A stretch of 57,025 nucleotides of DNA from an uncultured Faecalibacterium sp. (lineage in GTDB: Bacteria > Bacillota > Clostridia > Oscillospirales > Ruminococcaceae): assembly GCA_934561555.1 (NCBI GenBank), contig CAKTGQ010000015.1, positions 1 through 57,025 on the forward strand. Direction: 5' to 3'. The notes under the pieces are model-generated. The model did not search any database and had not been told where the DNA came from. It worked only from the letters and a program-made list of their open reading frames with translations. Positions 40,907-49,010 of this stretch are shown here, piece by piece (position 1 is the stretch's first letter; every line of letters begins with the position of its first letter). The position numbers and the translations under genes are program-made.

Positions 40907-42664
40907 TTATTCCAGATACATCCGCCGCAGCCGCATCAGGCGGGCGGGGGTCAGGCCGTATTCGGCTTCCAGATAGCTCTCGGCGCTGCCGTAGTCCTGC
41001 CGGATGGTGCGCAGCACAAAGGGCGCAGCCTCCGGGTCTACCCCGGCGGCGGTCTGCCAGCGCATCCGCTGCGCCGGGTCGGCGGCGATCTCCGCCGCAT
41101 GGTCAGCCATGGCCTTTTCGATCTCGGCGGCGCGGCAGAGGTTGGTGCGGGCATAATCCGCGCAGATGGTCTCGTCCGAAGCACCCAGCGCCAGCAGGAT
41201 CAGCATGGCGGCTACGCCGGTGCGGTCCTTGCCCGAGGTGCAGTGGAACAGAATAGGCGTCTCGCCGGCTTCCAGCGCACGGAACAGCTCCTTGAATGCC
41301 TTGTTGCCGGTGAGCATCTGCCGGTACATCAGCTGGGAGAGGTTTGTCCCGGCGGGGACGCTCTGCACCAGCCGTTGGATGTCGTTGGGCGAAAAATCGA
41401 TCTCCTGCCCGGTGGCATCCCGCAGGCCGCAGATCTGCACCAGCCGTGCGCCGTCCGGCACATAGTCCGGCAGCTTTGCGGCTTCTGCGCCGCTGCGCAG
41501 GTCAAGGATAAGCCGCAGCCCCAGCCCGTCCAGCCGGGCACGGTCGGCTTCGGTGGTCAGCAGACCGGTGGGGAAGCCCCGGTAGATCTGCCCCCACTTT
41601 ACGGTCTTGCCCTCGTCGGCATGGTAGCCGCCCAGCTCCCGGAAGTTGTTGCCGCCCGCAAAGGGCAGCTGGGTGCCCGGGGCGGGATGCTCCGGGGCAG
41701 ATTTTGCGGCGGCGCTGGAAAGCACCGGCGCGGTGTAGAAGGGCTTTGCCGGGCGACCCCGGCGGGGCGGCAGGCTGGCGGTGCTGCCCAGAACCTCTAA
41801 CAGGTAGCTGCGCAGCAGGTCGATGTAGGCAGAGCTGGTGTCCCGCCGCTGCACCAGCGAGACGCACAGCGGGGGCATATCTTCCAGCAGCACGTCCCGC
41901 ACCCGGTCCAGCTCCCGGCGGGCACCGGGCTCGTAGCGGGTCAGGCAGGTGCACAGCTGCTCCTGCACCAGATAGTAAGCCTGATAAAAGCTGGGGCCGA
42001 TCTCGGCATTGGGGGCAAAGCCCGCCCGGGCACAGGCCGCCCACAGCGGGCTGAACAGATCCTGCCGCAGACTGGGCAGCAGCACCCGCTGCCCGCGCAG
42101 CTCTGCCAGCGGGATGCGCTCTTTTTCCCAGAAGGGGTGTCCCCGGGGCACCAGCAGGCAGGCGGGGTCTGCACGCAGGGTGGTGCGCGCCAGCACCGGC
42201 GCGGCGCAGCCAAGGTCGATGACCAGACCCGCGTCCAGCTCGCCCTGCTCTACTCCATCGGCCACGGCATCGTTGTCCAGCAGCCGGAACCGCATCTCCA
42301 CATGGGGGTACTGCTGCCGGAACTTGTCCAGCTGGGTCTCCAGCCCGGGCAGATAGTCCGGCACCAGCGCCACGCTGATGCCGATGCGCACCGGCTGGGC
42401 AGACTGGATCTCTGCCCGCAGGGCGGCCTGCATCTGCTGGAACTGCTCCACCACCGGGGCGGCGTGGCGCTGTAAGCTCATGCCACGGTCGGTGAGCGCC
42501 AGCTTGTGGTGGGCGCTGAGGAACAGCGGTCCGCACATCTCGGCTTCCAGCGCAGAGATGCTCTGGCGCAGCGCCTGCCGTGACAGAAACAGCCGCTGTG
42601 CAGCGCGGGTATAATTCATTTCTTCGCACAGGGTCAAAAAGTAGTGCAGCTGGCGGATATCCAT
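40907..42664 (-). CDS. LysR-type regulator fused to a tyrosine-phosphatase domain
   Basis: 585 residues. Residues 1-60 are a LysR winged HTH (MDIRQLHYFLTLCEEMNYTRAAQRLFLSRQALRQSI), residues about 90-290 are a LysR effector-binding domain (VRIGISVALVPDYLP, ... LDAGLVIDLG). A Pro/Ala linker follows, then residues about 325-585 are a protein tyrosine/serine phosphatase of the Y_phosphatase3 type: NNFRELGGY (339-347), WGQIYRG, and the P-loop HCTSGKDRTG with Cys475 and Arg481. Both halves have intact key residues, so the joining looks functional. Start ATG 42664 with GGAGGAG; earlier in-frame codons lack a ribosome site. Confidence 0.92.
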   Translation of the reverse strand: MDIRQLHYFLTLCEEMNYTRAAQRLFLSRQALRQSISALEAEMCGPLFLSAHHKLALTDRGMSLQRHAAPVVEQFQQMQAALRAEIQSAQPVRIGISVALVPDYLPGLETQLDKFRQQYPHVEMRFRLLDNDAVADGVEQGELDAGLVIDLGCAAPVLARTTLRADPACLLVPRGHPFWEKERIPLAELRGQRVLLPSLRQDLFSPLWAACARAGFAPNAEIGPSFYQAYYLVQEQLCTCLTRYEPGARRELDRVRDVLLEDMPPLCVSLVQRRDTSSAYIDLLRSYLLEVLGSTASLPPRRGRPAKPFYTAPVLSSAAAKSAPEHPAPGTQLPFAGGNNFRELGGYHADEGKTVKWGQIYRGFPTGLLTTEADRARLDGLGLRLILDLRSGAEAAKLPDYVPDGARLVQICGLRDATGQEIDFSPNDIQRLVQSVPAGTNLSQLMYRQMLTGNKAFKELFRALEAGETPILFHCTSGKDRTGVAAMLILLALGASDETICADYARTNLCRAAEIEKAMADHAAEIAADPAQRMRWQTAAGVDPEAAPFVLRTIRQDYGSAESYLEAEYGLTPARLMRLRRMYLE

Positions 42665-42735
42665 GGTCTCCTCCCGGGAAAGTTTGTTCTGGACAAAGAA
42701 TACCGCTTTTTCGGCAGAATGTAAAGAGAAGGGCA

Positions 42736-42773
42736 GCAAAAAGCCGCTGCACGGCGGCAGCCGTGCAGCGGCT
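42736..42773 (-). terminator. nagB terminator
   Basis: Perfect hairpin AGCCGCTGCACGG / CCGTGCAGCGGCT with TTTTTGC tail on the minus strand, 16 bases after the nagB stop. Confidence 0.9.
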
Positions 42774-42788
42774 CAGAAACTTGGAAAA

Positions 42789-43517
42789 TCAGATCAGGCT
42801 CAGAGCCTCTTCATCGCCCACCAGAATGAAGTCCGGGTGCAGCTGCAGAATGCTTGCGGGCACCTCGGGGGTGACGGGGCCGAAGAAGGCCTTTTTGACG
42901 ATCTCGGCCTTGCCTGCGCCGTTGACCACCATCAGCACCTTGCGTGCCTGCATGATGGTGCGGATGCCCATGGTGTAAGCCTGCTTGGGCACCAGATCCA
43001 CGTTGCCGTCAAAGAAGCGCTTGTTGGCTTCGATGGTCTCCTGGGTCAGATCCACACAATGGGTACCCAGATCAAAGGCATCGTGGGGCTCGTTGAAGCC
43101 GATGTGGCCGTCATGGCCGATGCCCAGCAGCTGCAGATCCACGCCGCCCACGCTGCGGATGACCTCATCATAGCGCTTGCACTCGGCCTCGGCATCCAGA
43201 TTGGTGCCGTCCGGCAGGTTGGTGTGGGCGGGGTCGATGTTCACATGGTCGAACAGGTTGCGGTGCATAAAGCTCCAGTAGCTTTCCGGGTGCTCCTTGG
43301 GCAGGCCGCGGTACTCGTCCAGATTGACGGAGGTGACCTCAGAAAAATCCAGATCTCCCTCGTTGTAGCGCTCCACCAGCTTCTCGTAGGTGCCAACGGG
43401 GGTGCCGCCGGTAGCCAGACCCAGCACACAGTCGGGTTTCATGATGACCTGCGCAGAAATGATGTTTGCGGCCTTGCGGGACATATCAGCGTAGTCCTTT
43501 GTACGAATGATCTTCAC
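42789..43517 (-). CDS. nagB: Glucosamine-6-phosphate deaminase
   Basis: 242 residues from GTG 43517, which gives the usual start (V/M)KIIRTKDYADMS and has GAGAGG 9 bases upstream; the ATG at 43541 would add 8 residues. The family motifs are GLATGGTPVGTYEKL, the catalytic Asp in NLDEYRGL, His/Glu pair in LLGIGHDGHIGFNEP and VNGAGKAEIV. It converts glucosamine-6-P to fructose-6-P and ammonia. Single gene. Confidence 0.96.
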   Translation of the reverse strand: MKIIRTKDYADMSRKAANIISAQVIMKPDCVLGLATGGTPVGTYEKLVERYNEGDLDFSEVTSVNLDEYRGLPKEHPESYWSFMHRNLFDHVNIDPAHTNLPDGTNLDAEAECKRYDEVIRSVGGVDLQLLGIGHDGHIGFNEPHDAFDLGTHCVDLTQETIEANKRFFDGNVDLVPKQAYTMGIRTIMQARKVLMVVNGAGKAEIVKKAFFGPVTPEVPASILQLHPDFILVGDEEALSLI

Positions 43518-43719
43518 GATAAACGACCTCTCATTCTTCATTTACTCTTTGTGGGCGGTGCACAGCAGCACACGCCCGCATCTAGTCCAAGTTTATCACA
43601 TTTGCCGACGGAAAGCCATAAAACGGCACAATTTTTCCGGTTTTCCGTTTCTTTTGGAAAAAGTGCCTTAAAAACCGGCTGAAGTATCGTTCTTTTGCAC
43701 AAAAGGCGCGCGCAGGGGG

Positions 43720-44256
43720 TCAGTCCGCAAACCCGGCCTTTTGCAGTGCGGTGAGCAGCAGCGGGATGAGCACCAGCTGCGCCACGATGCCCGGCACGGC
43801 GGTGAACAGCGCCCCGGACAAAAAGGCGCTGAAGGGGAAGCTGCCGCCGGTCAGCCCCGCCAGCACAAAGCGCACGATACCCCACACGATGCGCCCGGAC
43901 ACCATGGCGGTCAGCAGTACGGCGTACAGCGCGGGCAGGCTGTGCTTTGCTTTGCGCCACAGCAGCCCGGACACCAGCCCGTAGGTAGCCAGCTCAAAGG
44001 CCATGGAGATGGCCACCGGGAACATGGGCGGCATGCCGAACAGCACCGAGCGCAGCAGCGGGGCGGTAAAGCCCACAGCCAACCCCCACGGGCCGCCCAG
44101 AACAAAGCCGCACAGCAGCACCGGGAAGTGCATCGGGCAGAGCATATTGCCCACCTTGGGCACCTGTCCGGTGAGCAGGGGCAGCACAAAGGCCAGCGCT
44201 AAAAACAGGGCAGCCAGCACCAGCTGCCGCACGGTTTTGGTGTTTTTGGTTTTCAT
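43720..44256 (-). CDS. ECF transporter S component (vitamin-type substrate binder)
   Basis: 178 residues with about six membrane segments, matching the ECF_trnsprt family. The stretch PKVGNMLCPMHFPVLLCGF and GPWGLAVGFTAPLLRSVLFG are typical of an orphan S component subgroup. It would capture a small vitamin or precursor and dock to a shared ECF module encoded elsewhere. Substrate not known. Start ATG 44256 with AAGGAGG. Preceded by a promoter, a structured leader and a terminator, so expression is likely controlled by an RNA element. Confidence 0.88.
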   Translation of the reverse strand: MKTKNTKTVRQLVLAALFLALAFVLPLLTGQVPKVGNMLCPMHFPVLLCGFVLGGPWGLAVGFTAPLLRSVLFGMPPMFPVAISMAFELATYGLVSGLLWRKAKHSLPALYAVLLTAMVSGRIVWGIVRFVLAGLTGGSFPFSAFLSGALFTAVPGIVAQLVLIPLLLTALQKAGFAD

Positions 44257-44432
44257 AAGGGTTCCTCCTTTTTTCAGCCGCAAAATAAAAAGGGGCCTGC
44301 CCCGGCATTCCATGCCAAAGGCAGACCCCTTCGTGGCGTCTGTTTCAAAAAAAAATATTGCTTGCAGGGATAAGCGGCAGGCTGCTGCCCGCCCGTGTCC
44401 GGCTTCCTGCCGGAACGATGGTCAAAAGTATA
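44257..44432 (-). promoter_or_regulatory. Promoter and structured leader (candidate riboswitch/attenuator) of the ECF S-component gene
   Basis: Minus-strand -10 TATACT (44427-44432), with -35 TTGACA at 44450-44455 and a 17-base spacer. The about 160-base leader has hairpins CCGGC(AGGAA)GCCGG and GGCAG(CAGC)CTGCC, a poly-U run, then a terminator (arms AAGGGG(U)CUGCC / GGCAGGCCCCUU, 44289-44330) with TTTTATTTT tail ending just before the ribosome site. I see no consensus of TPP, FMN, preQ1, cobalamin or THF riboswitches. Confidence 0.7.
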
Positions 44433-44449
44433 ACAAACCATTTTGCCCC

Positions 44450-44455
44450 TGTCAA
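44450..44455 (-). promoter_or_regulatory. -35 element of the ECF S-component promoter
   Basis: TTGACA on the minus strand, 17 bases from the TATACT at 44427-44432. Confidence 0.85.
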
Positions 44456-44541
44456 GCGGGGCGGGATGTCTGCAAAATAGACAAAAATCGGTCTTTCCGC
44501 AAAAAAATTTCCCCGGGGCTGTACATTTTGCTGGAAGAAGC

Positions 44542-44570
44542 TTGACCTTTTTGCACAGAACGGATAATAT
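44542..44570 (+). promoter_or_regulatory. Sigma-A promoter of the split transketolase genes
   Basis: TTGACC (44542-44547), 17-base spacer, TAATAT (44565-44570). The about 95-base leader before the ATG has no terminator. Confidence 0.8.
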
Positions 44571-44670
44571 AAAATCGAAAAAAAGCGCGCTGCGGCAATC
44601 TTGACGCCGGGGCGCTGACGAGAGGCTTTTTTGAGCGCATGAATTCTGAGGTTCATACGGGAGGACCATC

Positions 44671-45522
44671 ATGACAAATGCTGAAAAACTTACCCTGAAA
44701 AAGCACGCCTGCCACATCCGCATGGGCGTGATCGAAGGGACCCACAGTGCAGGCTGTGGTCACCCGGGCGGCAGTCTGAGCATCGCAGACGTGCTGTCTT
44801 ATCTGTATTTTAAGGAACTGAACGTAGACCCTGCCCAGCCCAAGATGGCCGACCGCGACCGTCTGGTGCTGTCCAAGGGTCATGCTGCCCCGGCACTGTA
44901 CGCAGCGCTGGCAGAGCGCGGCTTCTTCCCGGTGGAAGAGCTCAAGACTCTGCGCAAGATCGGCAGCCGCCTGCAGGGCCACCCCAACATGAACAGCGTG
45001 CCCGGCGTGGATATGTCCACCGGCAGTCTGGGTCAGGGCATCTCTGCCGCCTGCGGCATGGCGCTGGGCGCAAAGCACGCCGGCTCTGCCGTGAACGTTT
45101 ACGCCATTCTGGGGGACGGCGAGGTGGAAGAGGGCGAATGCTGGGAGGCCTTTATGTTTGCCGCCCACTACGGCCTTGCCAACCTGTGCGTGATGCTGGA
45201 CCGCAACCATCTGCAGATCGACGGCACCACCGAGACGGTGATGAACAGCGCCCCGCTGGAGGACAAGCTCCGCGCCTTCAACTTCAACGTGGTCACCATC
45301 GACGGCCACGATTTTGACCAGATCGAAAGCGCTGTGCAGGCTTTCCACGCCGAGACCGAAAAGCCCACCTGCATCATTCTGGATACCGTCAAGGGCACCG
45401 GCGTTTCCTATATGACCAATTCTGTTGCATGGCACGGCAAGGGCCCCAACGATGAAGAGTATCAGGTGGCCATGAACGAGCTGAACGCCGCCTATGCCGC
45501 GCTGGAACAGGAGGAGAACTGA
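44671..45522 (+). CDS. Transketolase, N-terminal (thiamine diphosphate binding) subunit
   Basis: 283 residues. The ThDP-binding part: GTHSAGCGHPGGSLS, LSKGHAAPALYAAL, GSLGQGISAACGMALG and the metal-binding ILGDGEVEEGECWEAF. Together with the next gene it makes one complete transketolase of the pentose phosphate pathway, the split form common in Clostridia and archaea. It ends 1 base before the next start codon, so the subunits are co-translated. Confidence 0.96.
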   Translation: MTNAEKLTLKKHACHIRMGVIEGTHSAGCGHPGGSLSIADVLSYLYFKELNVDPAQPKMADRDRLVLSKGHAAPALYAALAERGFFPVEELKTLRKIGSRLQGHPNMNSVPGVDMSTGSLGQGISAACGMALGAKHAGSAVNVYAILGDGEVEEGECWEAFMFAAHYGLANLCVMLDRNHLQIDGTTETVMNSAPLEDKLRAFNFNVVTIDGHDFDQIESAVQAFHAETEKPTCIILDTVKGTGVSYMTNSVAWHGKGPNDEEYQVAMNELNAAYAALEQEEN

Positions 45523-45523
45523 G

Positions 45524-46471
45524 ATGGCAGACGTGAAAAAGATCGCAACCCGCGACAGCTACGGCAACACCCTGAAGGAGCTGGCAGCGGAAGGCCACGA
45601 TGATCTGGTGGTACTGGACGCCGATCTGGCCGCCGCTACCAAGACCGGTATGTTCCAGAAGGCATACCCGGATCGTCACTTTGACTGCGGCATCGCCGAG
45701 GGCAACATGGTAGGCGTGGCAGCAGGTCTGGCCGCTATGGGCTATGTGCCCTTTGTTTCCAGCTTTGCTATGTTCGCAGCCGGCCGCGCCTTTGAGCAGG
45801 TGCGCAACTCTGTGGGCTACCCCCACCTGAACGTGAAGATCGGCGCCACCCACGGCGGCATCTCCGTGGGCGAGGACGGCGCTTCCCATCAGTGCTGCGA
45901 GGACTTTGCCCTGATGCGCAGCATCCCCGGCATGACCGTCATCTGCCCCGCTGATGATATCGAGGCACGCGCCGCTGTGCGCGCCGCCTACGCCATGGAA
46001 GGCCCCGTCTACCTGCGCTTCGGCCGTCTGGCTGTGCCCGTGTTCCACGATGAGGCCAACTACCACTTTGAGCTGGGCAAGGGCGAGCAGCTGACCGAGG
46101 GCAACGATATTGCCATCATCGCCACCGGCCTGATGGTCAACGAGGCACGCATGGCTGCCGAGCAGCTGGCTGCCGAGGGCATCCACGCCCGGGTCATCAA
46201 CATCCACACCATCAAGCCTCTGGACGAGGAGATCGTCCTCAAGGCTGCCAAGGAGTGCGGCAAGGTCATCACCGCCGAGGAGCACAACGTCATCGGCGGT
46301 CTGGGCGAAGCCGTCTGCGCCGTCCTGAGCGAGAAGCAGCCCACCCCCGTGCGCCGCGTAGGTGTGCAGGACGTGTTCGGCTGCTCCGGCCCCGCATGGG
46401 ACCTGCTGAAGAAGTTCGGTCTGGACGCTGCCACCATCTGCAAGACTGCCCACGAGATGCTGGGCAAGTAA
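45524..46471 (+). CDS. Transketolase, C-terminal subunit
   Basis: 315 residues: pyrimidine-binding domain (DGCGIAEGNMVGVAAGLAAMG-like region with the activating Glu in IAEGNM, then GATHGGISVGEDGASHQ) and the C-terminal transketolase domain (VRRVGVQDVFGCSG). Start ATG 45524 with GGAGGAG inside the previous gene. With the N-terminal subunit it transfers two-carbon ketol groups. Confidence 0.96.
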   Translation: MADVKKIATRDSYGNTLKELAAEGHDDLVVLDADLAAATKTGMFQKAYPDRHFDCGIAEGNMVGVAAGLAAMGYVPFVSSFAMFAAGRAFEQVRNSVGYPHLNVKIGATHGGISVGEDGASHQCCEDFALMRSIPGMTVICPADDIEARAAVRAAYAMEGPVYLRFGRLAVPVFHDEANYHFELGKGEQLTEGNDIAIIATGLMVNEARMAAEQLAAEGIHARVINIHTIKPLDEEIVLKAAKECGKVITAEEHNVIGGLGEAVCAVLSEKQPTPVRRVGVQDVFGCSGPAWDLLKKFGLDAATICKTAHEMLGK

Positions 46472-46503
46472 GCGCTCTTTTATAGCAATCGTATTTCGTT
46501 TTT

Positions 46504-46730
46504 TGAACTGCCCCATTTGTTAGACAGTATGCTATACTGTTTAGGAAATGGGGCGTTTTTATATGCCAAAAGGAAGATCACACAAAAAAACACAACGGAG
46601 CTCTCAAGGTGCAAGCAGTAGGAATCATGCAGCGAGAAAGCTTAAAAATGAACGGCCTGAACCCTGTGCGATACAGGATTCAGGCCGTTCGGATTGCTTG
46701 ATCTTAAATTTTGTCTAACGATTGGGGTTC
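46504..46730. mobile_element. Internally deleted IS3-like insertion sequence (MITE-type remnant)
   Basis: Left end TGAACTGCCCCATTTGTTAGACAG (46504 on; first bases given) and right end TGTCTAACGATTGGGGTTC (46712-46730) are imperfect inverted repeats of the kind bounding IS3-family elements (conserved TGTTAGACA core). Only about 227 bp lie between. The inside keeps the post-terminal hairpin (GCCCCATTT / AAATGGGGC) and another perfect hairpin (AACGGCCTGAA... 46649-46689). Most of the transposase is gone. The right end abuts a fragment of a family-2 repeat (46738-46761). Confidence 0.65.
46563..46718 (+). pseudogene. Remnant ORF inside the IS3-like element
   Basis: 51 residues from an ATG 60 bases inside the left end: MPKGRSHKKTQRSSQ... 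with basic composition. Its stop codon is inside the right terminal repeat. It sits where an IS3 orfA would start, but no HTH is visible, so it is a broken or fortuitous frame. No clear ribosome site. Confidence 0.4.
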
Positions 46731-46737
46731 GCTTCAA

Positions 46738-46761
46738 ACGCAGAGCGCATTCCAAACCGTC
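46738..46761. repeat. Fragment of a family-2 repeat
   Basis: AACGCAGAGCGCATTCCAAACC matches the conserved 3' end of family-2 repeats (GCAACGCGGAGCGCATTCCAAATCG) with changes. It lies between the IS remnant and the trigger factor stop. Confidence 0.5.
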
Positions 46762-46766
46762 AGCGC

Positions 46767-48071
46767 TTACTTGCTCTCTACCTTTTCCTCAATGGTGGAG
46801 TGGTCAATGACCCAATCGGCAGCCTTGCGGATGCCCTCGTTGCGGCGCAGGGCGGCGATGTCGGTGTTAGCCTTGATCTCCTCGACCGTCTTTTTGGTCT
46901 TTTCGGCGCGCTCTGCCAGCTGCTTGTCGATCTCCTCGTCGGTGGGCAGCAGGTTCTCCTGCTGTGCGATCTGCAGCAGTGCCATGCGGGCGCGGGTGTT
47001 CTTTTCTGCGGCGGCACGCACCTTGGCAGTAAAGCTCTCGCGGGTCTCATGGATCTGGCTCAGGTAGGTGTTCAGGCTCATGCGCTGCATCTGCAGCTGC
47101 TGCTGAATGCCCTGCATCTGCTGCTGGTAGGCGTTCTCCACCAGAATGCTGGGGATCTCGCCCTCGGCGGCATCAGCCAGCTGACCAAGGATCACGTCCT
47201 TGGCGTGGTTCAGCGCACCGCCGTGGCGGCCGTCGAACAGCTGCTGCTTCACGAAAGCGCGGTACTCCTCCATGGTCTCCTTGCCCATCTTCTTGGCAAA
47301 ATCGCTGTTCAGGGCAGGCAGCTGACGCACGCACACGTCATGCAGCTTGATCTTGAACACGACAGGCTTGCCTGCCAGCTCCTTGTTGGGGTAGTTCTGG
47401 GGGAAGGTGACGTTGATCTCGAACTCGTCCCCTGCCTTGTGGCCCAGAATGCCGTCCTCGAAGCCGGGGATCATGCGACCGCTGCCCAGCTGCACCGACT
47501 GATCCTTCGCCGTGCCGCCTGCAAAGGCTACGCCGTCCAGAAGACCCTCGAAGTCCATGTGCACCACGTTGCCCTTCACAGCGGGGCCCTTGTGGGGCAC
47601 CAGCTCTGCGGCGTAGTTGCGGCGGCGCTCCAGCACCGTGTCGATCTCCTTGTCGGTCACCTCAGGGGTGACGCACTGGGAGGTAAAGCCGGTGGTCTTG
47701 GTCAGCGTCAGCTCAGGCTGCAGCGCCACTGTGGCGGTAGCTACAAAGCCCTCGTCCTTTTTCACGCTTACCAGATCGTAGCTGGGATCATCCACCGGCG
47801 CAAAGCCGTGTTCCTTTAAAGCAGCCTCGTACAAAGCAGGCACATCCTGATCCATCAGGTCGTTGATGGCATCGTACCAGAAGGTGTGCTCGCCACGGTC
47901 AGCCTCGATCTGTGCGCGGTCGGCCTCGCCCTTCTGGAAGCCCTTGATGGTGTAAGTGGCGCGGGTGCGCTCATAGACCGCATTGGAGGCGGCCTCCAGT
48001 TCCTCAGCCGTAGCGCTGAAGGTCATTTTGCAGACACTCTTTTCAGGAGTTTCCACGCTTACCAGTTTCAT
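46767..48071 (-). CDS. tig: Trigger factor (ribosome-associated chaperone/PPIase)
   Basis: 434 residues. N-terminal ribosome-binding domain with a weakened signature IKGFQKGEADRAQIE (usual GFRxGKxP); FKBP-type domain KGPAVKGNVVHMDFEGLLDG...GSGRMIPGFEDGILGHKAGDEFEINVTFP; C-terminal helical chaperone domain to the end. Helps nascent chains fold at the exit tunnel. Start ATG 48071 with ACGGAGGG. Single gene; the clp genes that often neighbour it are not here. Confidence 0.95.
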   Translation of the reverse strand: MKLVSVETPEKSVCKMTFSATAEELEAASNAVYERTRATYTIKGFQKGEADRAQIEADRGEHTFWYDAINDLMDQDVPALYEAALKEHGFAPVDDPSYDLVSVKKDEGFVATATVALQPELTLTKTTGFTSQCVTPEVTDKEIDTVLERRRNYAAELVPHKGPAVKGNVVHMDFEGLLDGVAFAGGTAKDQSVQLGSGRMIPGFEDGILGHKAGDEFEINVTFPQNYPNKELAGKPVVFKIKLHDVCVRQLPALNSDFAKKMGKETMEEYRAFVKQQLFDGRHGGALNHAKDVILGQLADAAEGEIPSILVENAYQQQMQGIQQQLQMQRMSLNTYLSQIHETRESFTAKVRAAAEKNTRARMALLQIAQQENLLPTDEEIDKQLAERAEKTKKTVEEIKANTDIAALRRNEGIRKAADWVIDHSTIEEKVESK

Positions 48072-48197
48072 AGGATCTACCCTCCGTGTTGTTCCCTTGG
48101 CGGCGGGGCGGCGCTGCAAGGCAGCAGCCGGAACGCCATTTTGGGGACATTTTCAAACATTAGTAAAGTTATTATAGCACAAGTGCAGCAAAAGCGG

Positions 48198-48203
48198 TAT
48201 AAT
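48198..48203 (+). promoter_or_regulatory. Candidate -10 element of the serine dehydratase operon
   Basis: TATAAT about 124 bases before sdaAB; the -35 at the expected spacing (TAGCAC) is poor. Confidence 0.4.
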
Positions 48204-48326
48204 AAACTTGATAAAAATGTGCCGTTTTGGTAATTTTTGTCCATTCAAGCAGGAAAAAAGCGCGTTTTGCGGCAGCAGCTGCCGCGCAAAAGTGGGAAAA
48301 CCCTCAGGAAAGGAAGGCTGTCCCCT

Positions 48327-49007
48327 ATGCGATTATTTGATGTTCTGGGCCCGGTGATGATCGGACCCTCCTCCAGCCACACCGCCGGTGCGGCAAAGAT
48401 CGGCTATACCGCACAAAAGCTTCTGGGCGAGGTTCCGGCGCAGGCAGATATCGGCCTGTACGGCAGCTTTGCCACCACCGGCAAGGGCCACGGCACCGAC
48501 CGCGCACTGGTGGCTGGGCTGTTGGGTCTGCGCCCGGACGACCCCCGCCTGCCGGACAGCTTTGCGCTGGCGGCGCAGCAGGGGATGCAGTTCAGCATCC
48601 ACCCGGTAGAGCTGCGCTCTGCCCACCCCAACACCGCCGTGCTCACCCTGACCAGCCGCACCGGGCGGCAGCTCTCCCTCAAGGCGGCATCGGTGGGCGG
48701 CGGACGTATCCGCGTGACGGAGATCGACGGTGTCCCGGCGGATTTCGGCGGGGACAGCAATACTCTCATCATCCACAACGAGGACACCCCCGGCTGCATT
48801 GCCGAGGTGACCATGGCGCTGGCGCTGCGGCGCATCAATATTGCGTCCATGCAGGTGTTCCGCGCCGCCGCAGGCGGCTATGCGGTGATGGTGCTGGAGT
48901 GCGACTCCCACATCCCCCACGCGCTGGAGCGGCAGCTGGCGGTAATGCCGGGTCTGCTGAAGGTGACCTGCCTGAACGTGGACGAGCCGGAAGAAACGGA
49001 GGAATGA
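48327..49007 (+). CDS. sdaAB: L-serine dehydratase, iron-sulfur-dependent, beta subunit
   Basis: 226 residues. Starts MRLFDVLGPVMIGPSSSHTAGAAKIG, the hallmark of the beta subunit; the C-terminal half is an ACT domain (NTLIIHNEDTPGCIAEVTMAL). With SdaAA it deaminates serine to pyruvate. Start ATG 48327 with GGAAAGGAAGG upstream. Ends 3 bases before the alpha-subunit start. Confidence 0.96.
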   Translation: MRLFDVLGPVMIGPSSSHTAGAAKIGYTAQKLLGEVPAQADIGLYGSFATTGKGHGTDRALVAGLLGLRPDDPRLPDSFALAAQQGMQFSIHPVELRSAHPNTAVLTLTSRTGRQLSLKAASVGGGRIRVTEIDGVPADFGGDSNTLIIHNEDTPGCIAEVTMALALRRINIASMQVFRAAAGGYAVMVLECDSHIPHALERQLAVMPGLLKVTCLNVDEPEETEE

Positions 49008-49010
49008 GCC

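Noticed and set aside
42789..43541. ATG 43541 as nagB start
   Set aside because: The ribosome site GAGAGG is placed for GTG 43517, and the family usually begins at that point.
44257..44432. Assigning the ECF leader to a known riboswitch class (TPP, cobalamin, THF, preQ1, FMN)
   Set aside because: None of the consensus cores I know could be found by eye; left as unassigned.
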